From Oscillospiraceae bacterium (GTDB lineage: Bacteria; Bacillota; Clostridia; Oscillospirales; Acutalibacteraceae), in the NCBI GenBank assembly GCA_015066385.1, contig SVOJ01000019.1, forward strand, positions 1-53,116: a stretch of 53,116 nucleotides of DNA. The letters are read 5' to 3'. Position numbers and translations under genes: made by a program. How positions within the stretch are numbered: position 1 is the stretch's first letter; each line of letters opens with the position of its first letter. The notes under the pieces are model-generated. The model was not told the origin of the DNA. It worked only from the letters and a program-made list of their open reading frames with translations, and did not search any database. Shown piece after piece: positions 8,253 through 17,283 of this stretch.

Positions 8253-9017
8253 ATGACCACTGACAACACGCAAAAATTCAGCGGCATTGCACGGGAATAC
8301 ACCCAAAGCAGACCCGGGTATGCACAGGCGCTGTTGGATTGCCTGTTTGAAAACTACGGTTTTTCAGCTTCTTCGGTTGTTGCCGATGTCGGCTCGGGTA
8401 CGGGTAAATTTGCAAAACAGCTTCTTGAAAAAGGCTGTTTTGTGTTCGGTGTGGAGCCGAATGCAGATATGCGCGGTATTGCCGAAAACGAATTGTGCAG
8501 ATTTGATAACTTCAAATCTGTGGACGGTACGGCAGAGCATACAACCCTGCCTGACGGTTCGGTTGATTTTGTCACCGTTGCGCAGGCGTTTCATTGGTTT
8601 GACGGGGTGCGGTTCAAAGAAGAATGCCTGCGGATTCTCAAGCCCGACGGCGTTGTTTGTCTGATCTGGAACACAAGAAAAGAAGATGCGGACATTAACT
8701 GTCAGTTATATAAAATCTATGAAAAATACTGCCCCGATTTCAAGGGATTTCACGGCGGCATAAAAACGCATGATGAACGCATACGTTCCTTTTTTGATGA
8801 CAATTATGAATATCTGACCTTTGAAAATCCCTTGTATTCTGATCGGGATAAGTTCATAAAACGCAGCCTGTCGAGTTCGTTTTCGCTGAAAAAAGGGGAT
8901 CGGGATTTTGATTCCTATATTGCAGAGTTGAACGCACTTTTTGACAGGTTTGAGGTTGACGGTATTGCACAAGTGGCGAATCAGACCGTGTTATATGTCG
9001 GAAAAATACAAAAATAA
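8253..9017 (+). CDS. Class I SAM-dependent methyltransferase
   Basis: A 254-residue Rossmann-fold methyltransferase. Motif I is VVADVGSGTGKFAKQL near residue 38, followed by the acidic end of strand 2 (VFGVEPNADM), then VDFVTVAQAFHWFD at motif IV. The AQAFHWF form is typical of the Methyltransf_11 family with small-molecule acceptors. ATG 8253 is chosen because GGGGAG lies ten bases upstream; upstream in-frame starts at 8184 and 8229 lack a site. It is probably transcribed with the beta-lactamase-fold gene 12 bases downstream. The substrate is unknown. Confidence 0.85.
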   Translation: MTTDNTQKFSGIAREYTQSRPGYAQALLDCLFENYGFSASSVVADVGSGTGKFAKQLLEKGCFVFGVEPNADMRGIAENELCRFDNFKSVDGTAEHTTLPDGSVDFVTVAQAFHWFDGVRFKEECLRILKPDGVVCLIWNTRKEDADINCQLYKIYEKYCPDFKGFHGGIKTHDERIRSFFDDNYEYLTFENPLYSDRDKFIKRSLSSSFSLKKGDRDFDSYIAELNALFDRFEVDGIAQVANQTVLYVGKIQK

Positions 9018-9029
9018 AAGGAATTGAGT

Positions 9030-10103
9030 ATGTTTGATTCTGTTTTGCAACTTGTGCAATCGGGTGTGGGGTCGGCATACCCCTGTGCTGCGGTGGCGAT
9101 CGGGCAGGGACACCGGGTGCTTGTGCGTGCATTTTTCGGACAAAGGCAGGTTCTTCCGACAGTGCTTGATCTCACGGAAGACACGCTGTTTGACCTTGCA
9201 TCACTGTCAAAACTTGTGTCAACCACCATGGTTGCGCTGAAAATGATTGAAAACGGTAAACTGCATCTGCATGACAAAATCGGGAAATATCTTGATTTTG
9301 CCGGCAATTTTGCGGATTGTGAAATTTATCATCTGCTGACGCATACATCGGGACTGCCTGCAGGGATTCCTTTATATAATGAGGAATATAAAAACAGAGA
9401 CGTTTTGCAAATCATTCTTTCTTCTGAAAAGTGTTATGAAACAGGCAAAGAAGTCTGTTATTCCTGCATGGGGTATCTTGTTTTGCAACGTATTCTTGAA
9501 GCAGTCGGCGGGGAAACACTCGATAAACTTGCACGAAAATATGTTTTTGCTCCGCTCGGGATGAAAAACGCCTGTTATAATCCCGATAAAATAAAAACAC
9601 CGATTGCCGCAACTGAATTGTATGCCCATAACGGTGAATGGGCCACGGGGTATGTGCACGATGAGAATGCACATTATCTTGGCGGTGTAGCGGGAAATGC
9701 AGGCGTTTTTGCTACGTTGGATGATATGATTTCGTTTGCGGGAATGTGTGCAACAAACGGAATTGCAAAAGACGGAGAAGAGTATCTTTCAAGCCGGATG
9801 TTTGATCTTGCAATACATAATTACACCCCCGACAAAAAGGAATCCCGCGGCCTTGGATTTCAGTTGAAGGGAAGGCAGGATTCGCCGATGGGTGAATTGC
9901 TGTCGCAAGGCAGTTACGGTCATACAGGGTTTACGGGGACAAGTCTTTATGTCGATAAGGACACGGGATTGTGGGGAATTTTGCTGACCAATGCCGTGCA
10001 TTACGGCAGGGAAAACAGGGGAGCATATTTTGCACTCCGCAGAAAATTTTATGATTCGTTGATACGGAAATACAAAATATTGCAGGCAGAAGAGAAAATT
10101 TAA
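9030..10103 (+). CDS. Beta-lactamase-fold serine hydrolase
   Basis: A 357-residue protein of the serine beta-lactamase/class C-like family (PF00144 type), whose members include esterases, D-aminopeptidases and peptidoglycan enzymes. The SxxK nucleophile motif is SLSK near residue 61, the Tyr motif is YSCMGY near 148, and the third motif is HTGFTG near 300. The Tyr motif reads Y-S-C instead of the usual Y-S/A-N, a deviation worth noting. No signal peptide is evident, so a cytoplasmic role is more likely than antibiotic resistance. ATG 9030 follows AAGGA by eight bases. A terminator follows the gene. Confidence 0.8.
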   Translation: MFDSVLQLVQSGVGSAYPCAAVAIGQGHRVLVRAFFGQRQVLPTVLDLTEDTLFDLASLSKLVSTTMVALKMIENGKLHLHDKIGKYLDFAGNFADCEIYHLLTHTSGLPAGIPLYNEEYKNRDVLQIILSSEKCYETGKEVCYSCMGYLVLQRILEAVGGETLDKLARKYVFAPLGMKNACYNPDKIKTPIAATELYAHNGEWATGYVHDENAHYLGGVAGNAGVFATLDDMISFAGMCATNGIAKDGEEYLSSRMFDLAIHNYTPDKKESRGLGFQLKGRQDSPMGELLSQGSYGHTGFTGTSLYVDKDTGLWGILLTNAVHYGRENRGAYFALRRKFYDSLIRKYKILQAEEKI

Positions 10104-10123
10104 TACTGTATTTTGTGCTTTTT

Positions 10124-10172
10124 AACCACTTCGCGGACGTGTATTTTTTTTCGTCCGTCGAGGTGGTTTTTT
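10124..10172 (+). terminator. Intrinsic terminator before dcw cluster
   Basis: Stem AACCACTTCG-CGGACG pairs with CGTCCG-TCG-AGGTGGTT around an eleven-base T-rich loop and ends in TTTTTT. It closes the accessory region. Bases 10173-10275 are AT-rich and show no gene. Confidence 0.8.
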
Positions 10173-10275
10173 GCGTTTTTCGGATGTGATTTTTTGCCGT
10201 TGCAGGCTCTTGTTTTTTTGTTTTTTGGGACGTGAAAAAAGATGAAAAATAATTAAAAAAATTGTGTTTTTACTC

Positions 10276-10304
10276 TTGCTTTTTTTAAGAAAACCATGTA
10301 TAAT
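10276..10304 (+). promoter_or_regulatory. Promoter of the dcw cluster
   Basis: TTGCTT (10276) and a perfect TATAAT (10299) are spaced by 17 bp. Downstream, GTGGTG near 10313 and GTGGGG near 10342 recall the repeated GTGG-type boxes bound by MraZ upstream of its own gene, which would give autoregulation (inference). The leader to mraZ is ~110 bases. Confidence 0.65.
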
Positions 10305-10423
10305 GACAGAGTAGTGGTGAAAAATCCATGCTCATCCCATAAAGTGGGGCGAGATAAACAACAGAAATTAAATAGTGTTGATTATCTTGTGAAAATGAAA
10401 TTTTCTTGAAAGGAGTCGTGCCG

Positions 10424-10837
10424 ATGCAAGCCATAGGAACATTCAGACATACGATTGATGCCAAATCACGCATGGCAATGCCGGCACAATTCCGTGATGA
10501 ACTTGGCGAGTCTTTCATCATCATGAAAGGGCCGGACAAGTGTCTGTTTGTGTATGATCAGGAAGGCTACAATGTAATTGCCGAGCAGTTGGCACGCAAA
10601 TCCGCCACAAGTGACGATCGTAACAAGCAGAGAAAAAGATTTTCCGGTGCATTCAAACCTGAAATGGACAAGCAGGGCCGTTTTGTTCTGCAGCAGGAAC
10701 TCATTGCACATGCAGGTCTTCAAAAGGATGTCGTTGTGTTCGGTTGCAACAGCCGAATCGAAATCTGGGATGCTGCCACATGGGATGCGCTCATGGCTGA
10801 GGAAGACGATGCCGATTTCGATGACATCATCTGGTGA
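10424..10837 (+). CDS. mraZ: MraZ, dcw cluster regulator
   Basis: A 137-residue protein with the two SpoVT/AbrB-like half-domains of MraZ: FRHTIDAKSRMAMPAQFRDEL at the N-terminus and MDKQGRFVLQQEL near the middle, each with the DxKxR-type loop. MraZ forms a ring-shaped DNA-binding oligomer that controls its own operon. AGGAG is eight bases before ATG 10424. It is the first gene of the division and cell-wall cluster, and its stop overlaps a possible GTG start of rsmH. Confidence 0.97.
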   Translation: MQAIGTFRHTIDAKSRMAMPAQFRDELGESFIIMKGPDKCLFVYDQEGYNVIAEQLARKSATSDDRNKQRKRFSGAFKPEMDKQGRFVLQQELIAHAGLQKDVVVFGCNSRIEIWDAATWDALMAEEDDADFDDIIW

Positions 10838-10842
10838 CGGGT

Positions 10843-11766
10843 ATGGCATTCAAACACATCCCCGTTCTGTTCAATGAAACCATTGATTCCTTGCAGATCA
10901 AGCCCGACGGTGTGTATGTGGATTGCACATCCGGCGGCGGCGGTCATAGTGCGGCAATTCTTGCACGCCTTGAAAACGGCAGACTGATCTGTCTGGATCA
11001 GGATCCGCAGGCGATTGAAACCTTGCAAAAACGTTTCGGCGAAGACAAGAGAGTAACGGTTGTTAAAACCAATTTTTCGGATATTAAAACTGTTTTGCAG
11101 AGCTTCGGCATGGATGCCGTGGACGGTGTGCTTGCAGACCTCGGTGTCAGTTCGCATCAGCTTGACACTGCGGAAAGAGGGTTTTCATTCCACAGCGATG
11201 CACCGCTCGATATGCGTATGAGCATGCAGGGGATGAGTGCTGCGGATGTGGTGAATACCTACTCCGAGCCCGAGCTTGCAAATGTTATTTTTCGTTACGG
11301 GGAAGAAAAATATTCCCGTTCCATCGCCCGCGCCATTGTCAAGGCAAGGGAAAAGAAGAGAATTGAAACCACATTTGAACTGACCGATATCATCAAAAGT
11401 GCCATGCCTGCAAAAGCCATGCGTGACGGGCACCCGTCGCGAAAAACGTTTCAGGCAATCCGCATCGAGGTCAACGGCGAGCTGTCGCGGCTGCCCGATG
11501 CAATCGGCAATATGTTTGACTGCCTGAAAATCGGCGGTGTTTTGTCAATTATCAGCTTCCATTCGCTGGAAGACGGTGTTGTCAAAACAAAATTCAAGGA
11601 ATTTACCCAAGGGTGTATCTGCCCGAAAGAATTTCCCGTTTGTATCTGCGGTAACACACCGCGCGGGGCCTTGGCGTTCAGGGGTAAAACGCCGTCCGCG
11701 GCTGAATTGGAGGAAAATCCGAGGAGCCGCAGCGCAAAACTGCGCAGCATTGTGAAACTCAAGTAG
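10843..11766 (+). CDS. rsmH: 16S rRNA (cytosine1402-N4)-methyltransferase
   Basis: A 307-residue RsmH (MraW) enzyme, which methylates N4 of C1402 in the ribosomal P site using SAM. The hallmark FKHIPVLFNE N-terminus and the SAM loop VDCTSGGGGHS are present, as are DLGVSSHQLDTAERGFS and the C-terminal RSRSAKLRS segment. The start is ATG 10843, which gives the usual MxFKH N-terminus; GTG 10834, overlapping the mraZ stop, is an alternative. It is the second gene of the cluster and is followed 16 bases later by ftsL. Confidence 0.97.
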   Translation: MAFKHIPVLFNETIDSLQIKPDGVYVDCTSGGGGHSAAILARLENGRLICLDQDPQAIETLQKRFGEDKRVTVVKTNFSDIKTVLQSFGMDAVDGVLADLGVSSHQLDTAERGFSFHSDAPLDMRMSMQGMSAADVVNTYSEPELANVIFRYGEEKYSRSIARAIVKAREKKRIETTFELTDIIKSAMPAKAMRDGHPSRKTFQAIRIEVNGELSRLPDAIGNMFDCLKIGGVLSIISFHSLEDGVVKTKFKEFTQGCICPKEFPVCICGNTPRGALAFRGKTPSAAELEENPRSRSAKLRSIVKLK

Positions 11767-11782
11767 AGAAAGGTGATCCATC

Positions 11783-12340
11783 ATGGCCGGATATCAGAGT
11801 GCTGAGGCTTATGATTTTGCAACATTTGAACCCAAAGACGGCTCTGCCGCAAGACAATTGAATAACGCACAGCCGGTTGGGGAACCGTTGCGCAAAAAAA
11901 ATGTACGCCCGAATCCGAATCTGAAAATTGTCGAACCCAACGCCCGTCAGGCGGTAAAGCAACAGGCAAGTGTCAGTGCGAAAAAGGTATTTGCCGTTTT
12001 GTTCTGCTGTGTTATGATGTTCGGTTTTATTGCCATGTTTATCAATAATTCCGTTAAGAGCACGGAATTGATGAATTCCATCAATGAAATGGAAGTCAAT
12101 ATTGCCAACGCGCAGAGTGAAAATGTACGTCTGAGTTCCGCAATTGACAGTATGTTCAGCATTGCAAAGGTCGAAAATTATGCCACGAATGTTCTTGGTA
12201 TGGCAAAAATGGAAAATTATCAGATTCAGTATGTGGATCTTTCTTCAGATGATCAGGTTCTTTATGCAGGAGAAGATTCTGCATTCGGGGGAGATCTTGT
12301 TGAGCGTGTGACGGAATATTTTAACGGACTTTTTGCATAA
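11783..12340 (+). CDS. ftsL: FtsL-like septum protein
   Basis: A 185-residue bitopic membrane protein in the ftsL position. A long cytoplasmic N-terminus (~65 residues, Pro/Asn/Lys-rich) precedes one membrane segment VFAVLFCCVMMFGFIAMFI at ~69-87, then a coiled-coil-like stretch (STELMNSINEMEVNIANAQSE region) as expected for the FtsL/DivIC family. In the family this part pairs with DivIC and DivIB to activate FtsW-FtsI. Sequence identity in this family is low, so the call rests on topology and position between rsmH and the PBP gene. Confidence 0.85.
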   Translation: MAGYQSAEAYDFATFEPKDGSAARQLNNAQPVGEPLRKKNVRPNPNLKIVEPNARQAVKQQASVSAKKVFAVLFCCVMMFGFIAMFINNSVKSTELMNSINEMEVNIANAQSENVRLSSAIDSMFSIAKVENYATNVLGMAKMENYQIQYVDLSSDDQVLYAGEDSAFGGDLVERVTEYFNGLFA

Positions 12341-12343
12341 AAT

Positions 12344-12398
12344 GGGCTGACAGCCCTTATATTTCATAAAACAAAGGGCGAAGAATACCTTCGCCCTT
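12344..12398 (+). promoter_or_regulatory. Tandem hairpins between ftsL and spoVD
   Basis: Two stem-loops follow ftsL: GGGCTG-A-CAGCCC (12344-12356) and the perfect 10-bp stem AAGGGCGAAG-N5-CTTCGCCCTT (12374-12398). The second is not followed by a T-run, so it is a weak terminator at best and may be an RNA processing or attenuation element. The following 55 bases are extremely AT-rich and could include a promoter for the PBP gene. Confidence 0.6.
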
Positions 12399-12453
12399 CG
12401 ATTCACTTAATTATAATAATTATATTATTTTATATATGAATGGATGGATTTGA

Positions 12454-14673
12454 ATGAGGAAATCAATCACCGCCAAGCGGGGCGTGTTGTTTCTGATTAC
12501 ACTTACGACACTTCTGTTTGTTGTTTGTTTCGGAAGTGTTATCAGAATTGCAATCATCAACGGTGACAAGTATAAGGCTAAAGCTGAAAGTCAGCAATTG
12601 AGTGTTACCACCAACAAAGCCCTGCGCGGAACGATCTATGATCGCAATATGCATGTGCTTGCACAGAGTGCATCGGTCTGGCTTGTGTATGTCAACCCGT
12701 CTAAAGTAACGAATGAAAACATGGAAGCCGTTATTGCGGGGTTAACGACGATTCTCGGTCTTGACGGCAATGAGATGCGTGAAAAAATTCTCAAGAATGC
12801 AGACTACGGATATCTGGAAGTGGCGGGACAGGTCGAATACGAAAAAATGTCCGCCATGAAGGAGTACATCTATGCCAATGATCTGTACGGCATTGTGAGT
12901 ATTGATGAGGACACCATTCGCTATTATCCGAACGGCAATCTCTGTTCGACGATGCTCGGATTTACGGGAAAGGACGATGTCGGTCTTGCCGGTCTTGAGT
13001 ATTACTACAACGATGAACTGACCGGTGTGGACGGCAGAACCGTTACCGCGCAGGACGGACAGCAGCAACCCATGCCGGGGCAGTTTATGACCCAGTATGA
13101 GGCTCAGCAGGGATTGAGTCCTATTCTGACGGTGGATGCGGAAATTCAGACGATTCTTGAAAATGCACTTTACACGGCATTGATTGAAAATGATGCACAA
13201 AATGTTTACGGTATCGTCATGGATGTGGAAACGGGCGCAATTCTTGCCATGGCAAATCTGCCCGACTATGATCCCAATGATCCATACACGCTTGATGAAC
13301 TGGCACTCGCTGAAATTGCGGCTTTGCCGGAAGAAGAACAGTCTGCTGCCTATTCTGCGACACAGAACAACCGTTGGAAAAACAAAGCGATTGCAGATTT
13401 CTATGAACCGGGTTCGGTTGCAAAGGTTTTTCTGGTTGCCTCCGCGCTTGAAGAAGGTGTGATCGACACAGCGGAAACCTATGAGTGCGGTGGACGTATT
13501 CAGGTTGGCGACCGTTCCATCAAGGACTATAATCCCATCGGGCACGGTCTTGAAAATCTTGAAAAGCTGTTCATCAATTCCTGCAACACTTTTTCGGTGC
13601 ATATCGGTGTTGAGCATCTCGGCAAAGAGTTGTTCTATAAATATTTCCAGGCATTCGGTTTTGCGGAACGCACCGGCATTGACTTGTCGGGTGAAGGAAT
13701 TCCCGTTGCATCAATTACTTACCATGATCCGGAAATTTCATTTTCCACCTCTGACCTTGCGAGTTCTTCTTTTGGTCAGTCATTCACCGTAACGCCGTTG
13801 CAGATGATCACTGCAATTTCTGCAGTTGCAAACGACGGCAAACTGATGACTCCGTATATTGTCGAAAAATGGCTGGACGGCGACGGAAATACCGTTGATG
13901 AAACACTGCCGAATGTACGCCGTCAGGTTATTTCGGCTAAAACGGCAACTACCATACTTTCGTACATGGAAGAGGTTATCAAGCAAGGTACCGGTACAAA
14001 TGCCTATGTGCCCGGTTACCGCATTGCGGGTAAAACGGGTACGAGTGAAAAACTCGGAACGGAAGAAGTCGTTTATATTGCCTCATTTGCAGGTGTTGCA
14101 CCCGCGGATAATCCTGAAGTGGCCGTGCTTATCATTATCGATGAGCCCGGCGGGGTCGATTACAGCGGCGGTGTTATTGCCGCTCCCGTCGGCGGTGAGG
14201 TCTTCGGCAAAGTTCTTCCGTATCTCGGAATTGAGCCTGTTTACTCGGATGATGAATTGGAAGATATGTCTAATGTTGTGCCGTCTGTTATCGGCGATAC
14301 GCTTGAACAGGCGCAGGAAAAACTGGATGCTGCAGACCTTGAAGTACGCGTAATCGGCAACGGTGAATCGGTCATTTCGCAGACTCCCAACGGCGGCAGA
14401 ACACTGATGTCCGGCGGTACGGTTATTCTGTATACCGAAGCCGATGTGCCGGCTGAAAACGCAGAAGTGCCTGACTTTACGGGTATGTCGGTCAGCGAAG
14501 CAAATTATTATGCGAGCCTGTACGATCTGAATATCGAAATTTCGGGCAGTGCCATGATGACATCCGATGTCGTGGCTTACCGGCAGTCTGTTGAACCGGG
14601 TACTTCGGTTGAATTGGGAAGCATCATTACGGTGGACTTCCGTTCCAATTCGGCATACGATGACGGATATTAA
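12454..14673 (+). CDS. spoVD: Class B PBP, SpoVD/FtsI type with two PASTA domains
   Basis: A 739-residue transpeptidase that cross-links peptidoglycan. One N-terminal membrane anchor (~10-30) is followed by the PBP dimer domain and the transpeptidase domain with Ser321 in PGSVAK, SCN at 376-378 and KTGT at 527-530, all intact. Two PASTA domains (~607-664 and ~668-732) end the protein. In Bacillus this layout is shared by the spore-cortex enzyme SpoVD and, with differences, by division PBP2B. Only one such gene is in this cluster, so it may serve vegetative division, sporulation or both. The next gene's ribosome site lies ~70 bases downstream. Confidence 0.92.
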   Translation: MRKSITAKRGVLFLITLTTLLFVVCFGSVIRIAIINGDKYKAKAESQQLSVTTNKALRGTIYDRNMHVLAQSASVWLVYVNPSKVTNENMEAVIAGLTTILGLDGNEMREKILKNADYGYLEVAGQVEYEKMSAMKEYIYANDLYGIVSIDEDTIRYYPNGNLCSTMLGFTGKDDVGLAGLEYYYNDELTGVDGRTVTAQDGQQQPMPGQFMTQYEAQQGLSPILTVDAEIQTILENALYTALIENDAQNVYGIVMDVETGAILAMANLPDYDPNDPYTLDELALAEIAALPEEEQSAAYSATQNNRWKNKAIADFYEPGSVAKVFLVASALEEGVIDTAETYECGGRIQVGDRSIKDYNPIGHGLENLEKLFINSCNTFSVHIGVEHLGKELFYKYFQAFGFAERTGIDLSGEGIPVASITYHDPEISFSTSDLASSSFGQSFTVTPLQMITAISAVANDGKLMTPYIVEKWLDGDGNTVDETLPNVRRQVISAKTATTILSYMEEVIKQGTGTNAYVPGYRIAGKTGTSEKLGTEEVVYIASFAGVAPADNPEVAVLIIIDEPGGVDYSGGVIAAPVGGEVFGKVLPYLGIEPVYSDDELEDMSNVVPSVIGDTLEQAQEKLDAADLEVRVIGNGESVISQTPNGGRTLMSGGTVILYTEADVPAENAEVPDFTGMSVSEANYYASLYDLNIEISGSAMMTSDVVAYRQSVEPGTSVELGSIITVDFRSNSAYDDGY

Positions 14674-14752
14674 GACAACATTTACTGATAAGGGATTTGA
14701 AAGGGAAGGATTCAATAAAAGTGTCTGTTTGATTGAAACGGAGGGCTGATCA

Positions 14753-16186
14753 TTGAATCTTACAAAACTTCTCATCGGATCGGATGCCGTTTACAACGGC
14801 AAAGATCCGGACATCCGGTTTATTACACACAAACTTGACGAAACGGCAGACGGTGCACTGTTCGTCTGTATCAGAGGTGCACATGCGGACGGGCACGATT
14901 TTGCGCAATCTGCATTGCAGAAAGGCGCGGCGGCCGTGGTGTGTGAACGTGATCTCGGCATTGCCGAACAGGTGATTGTGCCGAACAGCCGTGCGGCGTT
15001 ATCCTTGCTGAGTTGTGCATTTTACGGACATCCGTCGCAGAAAATGGTTCTCATCGGTGTAACGGGCACAAACGGCAAAACTACAACTGCTTGCTACATA
15101 CGCAATATTCTTGAGCAGGCAGGCAGACAATCAGTGCTGATCGGAACATTGGGGGCAGACAGCGGCAACGGAACGGAACTGACCGATTATACTACCCCCG
15201 AAGCCGTAGTGTTCAATCGCAAATTGCAAGAAGGACTGCGGCGTGGCTGTGAATATGCGGTTGCGGAAATCTCTTCGCAGGCACTCAGTCAGGATCGCTG
15301 TGCAGGCTTGGATTTTGATGTTGCTGTCTTTACGAACCTAAGCCCCGAACATCTGGATTACCATCAGAGTATGGAGGAATATGCGCAGCAGAAAGCAAAA
15401 TTGTTTGCTTGTACAGAAGCCGCGGCAGTGAATAAAGATGATGAATATGCGTCATTGATTCTGTCGCATTGCAAGGGAAGAACCGTTACATTTTCTTTAC
15501 AGGATGATGCGGATCTGACGGCGAAAAATGTAAAATGTACGGCAGATGGTGTTTCTTATATTCTTGTCAGTCGGGAAGGTATTGAGCGAATACACATTCC
15601 GGCATTGGGAATTATCGCGGTTTATAATTCCATGGCTGCAGTTGCCGCCTGTATGGCCGCGGGAATTGATTTTGAAGATGCCTGTGCATATGTTTGTCAT
15701 GTTGATGCGGTGGAGGGACGATTGCAGAAAGCAGAAACACAAGCCCCGTTTTCAGTGTTCGTAGATTATGCACACACGCCTGCGGCTCTGTATGAATCGC
15801 TGTATGCGGTGCGGCAGATCACAGAGGGAAATGTCATTGTCGTCTTTGGTTGCGGCGGCAACAGAGATCGCAGTAAACGCCCCCGCATGGGGGAAATCGC
15901 TTCTTCGCTTGCGGATATAACGGTGTTGACCAATGATAATCCGCGCTCGGAAGACCCGCAACACATTCTTGCGGATATTGCCGCAGGATTCAACAGTAAA
16001 AAAGAATTGGTTATTTGTGCCGACCGGCATAAGGCGATTGAAACCGCCCTGCAAAAGGCACAACCCGGTGACAGTGTTCTGATTGCGGGAAAAGGGCATG
16101 AGAAAACGCAGCACACCGCAAACGGCGAAGTCTTTTTTGATGATGCGGCTGTCGTACGGGAATATTTTACGGTAAAACATGCGTGA
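14753..16186 (+). CDS. murE: UDP-MurNAc-tripeptide synthetase
   Basis: A 477-residue Mur ligase adding the third residue to the peptidoglycan stem peptide. The ATP loop GVTGTNGKTTT lies near 102-112, the carbamylated-lysine region follows, and the substrate motif DNPRSEDP starts at Asp395. DNPR is the form found in enzymes that add meso-diaminopimelate, so the wall is predicted to be DAP type. The start is an unusual TTG at 14753, set by GGAGGG seven bases upstream. The murF and murD genes that normally accompany it are absent from this cluster. Confidence 0.96.
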   Translation: MNLTKLLIGSDAVYNGKDPDIRFITHKLDETADGALFVCIRGAHADGHDFAQSALQKGAAAVVCERDLGIAEQVIVPNSRAALSLLSCAFYGHPSQKMVLIGVTGTNGKTTTACYIRNILEQAGRQSVLIGTLGADSGNGTELTDYTTPEAVVFNRKLQEGLRRGCEYAVAEISSQALSQDRCAGLDFDVAVFTNLSPEHLDYHQSMEEYAQQKAKLFACTEAAAVNKDDEYASLILSHCKGRTVTFSLQDDADLTAKNVKCTADGVSYILVSREGIERIHIPALGIIAVYNSMAAVAACMAAGIDFEDACAYVCHVDAVEGRLQKAETQAPFSVFVDYAHTPAALYESLYAVRQITEGNVIVVFGCGGNRDRSKRPRMGEIASSLADITVLTNDNPRSEDPQHILADIAAGFNSKKELVICADRHKAIETALQKAQPGDSVLIAGKGHEKTQHTANGEVFFDDAAVVREYFTVKHA

Positions 16187-16228
16187 ATGCATAAACGCAA
16201 ATAAAGGACTCCGAAAGGATGATACGAT

Positions 16229-17260
16229 ATGGAGCTTTGGATAGGAATTTTAATGACGGTTGTGATCGGTTTCCTGACCACATTTTTACTTGGGTTCGTA
16301 ATTGTTCCTATGTTGCAGAAACTGAAATTCGGGCAGGTTATTCTGGATATCGGGCCTGTATGGCACCGTTCCAAGCAGGGTGTGCCTACCATGGGCGGTA
16401 TTCTGTTTATGATCGGTTTTGCTTTCGCCACAGGGGTTACTTTGTTGACAGATCATCTGCTCGGTGGCGATATACTTGTTTATTTGAGTGAAAAGCCCGA
16501 TCAGATCCGAATCAAAGTCCTTGCGGGGATTCTGATGGCGGTCGGTTTTGGTCTGATTGGTTTTATGGATGACTATATCAAGGTCAAAAAGAAAAGAAAC
16601 CTCGGTCTGACGGAATTGCAGAAGACCTTGATGCAGTTGATTGTCATTACGGCATTTCTTGGTGTTTTGTATTTCAACGGCTGTGATTACATGTTCATTC
16701 CGTATTATGGCATCTGGGCTGATATGGGGGTCTGGTTCTGGCTTCTCGGCTATGTTGCCATCTGGTGTACGGTCAATGCGGTCAATTTTGCAGACGGTAT
16801 CGACGGTCTTTGTCCCTCTGTTACAATGGTTGCCTGTGTGTTCTTTGCAGTGACGGCAGTACTTCGCGGTTACGGCGGTGTCAGCCTTGTGGCAGCTGCT
16901 ACCTTCGGTGCGTTGGCAGGTTTCCTTGTATGGAACTGGTATCCCGCAAAAGTGATCATGGGGGACATCGGCTCACATTTCCTCGGCGGCATTGTTGTAA
17001 CGCTTGCTTATACACTGGATGCACCGTGGTTGATCCTTGCCATCGGTATCATCTATGTCGCGGAATTTTTGTCGGATGTTATTCAGGTTTTCTATATCAA
17101 GACCCACAACGGGAAAAAGCTCTTCAAAATGGCTCCTTTGCACCATCATTATGAAATGTGCGGATGGAACGAGAAAAAAATCGTTTGTGTATTCTGCATA
17201 GTCGGCGTCATCGGCGGTATTGTTGCGGTTGCTTTGACCTGGTTCGGCAGACTGCAATAA
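16229..17260 (+). CDS. mraY: Phospho-MurNAc-pentapeptide transferase
   Basis: A 343-residue polytopic membrane enzyme with about ten membrane segments that makes lipid I on the cytoplasmic face. Conserved elements are PTMGG (~50), FMDDYIKV (~112, catalytic Asp pair), NAVNFADGIDGL (~184) and the loop HHHYE near the C-terminus. The start is ATG 16229 with AAAGGA nine bases before it. It lies directly after murE, with 42 bases between. Confidence 0.97.
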   Translation: MELWIGILMTVVIGFLTTFLLGFVIVPMLQKLKFGQVILDIGPVWHRSKQGVPTMGGILFMIGFAFATGVTLLTDHLLGGDILVYLSEKPDQIRIKVLAGILMAVGFGLIGFMDDYIKVKKKRNLGLTELQKTLMQLIVITAFLGVLYFNGCDYMFIPYYGIWADMGVWFWLLGYVAIWCTVNAVNFADGIDGLCPSVTMVACVFFAVTAVLRGYGGVSLVAAATFGALAGFLVWNWYPAKVIMGDIGSHFLGGIVVTLAYTLDAPWLILAIGIIYVAEFLSDVIQVFYIKTHNGKKLFKMAPLHHHYEMCGWNEKKIVCVFCIVGVIGGIVAVALTWFGRLQ

Positions 17261-17283
17261 ACAATTGAAAGGTAGATTTGAAA

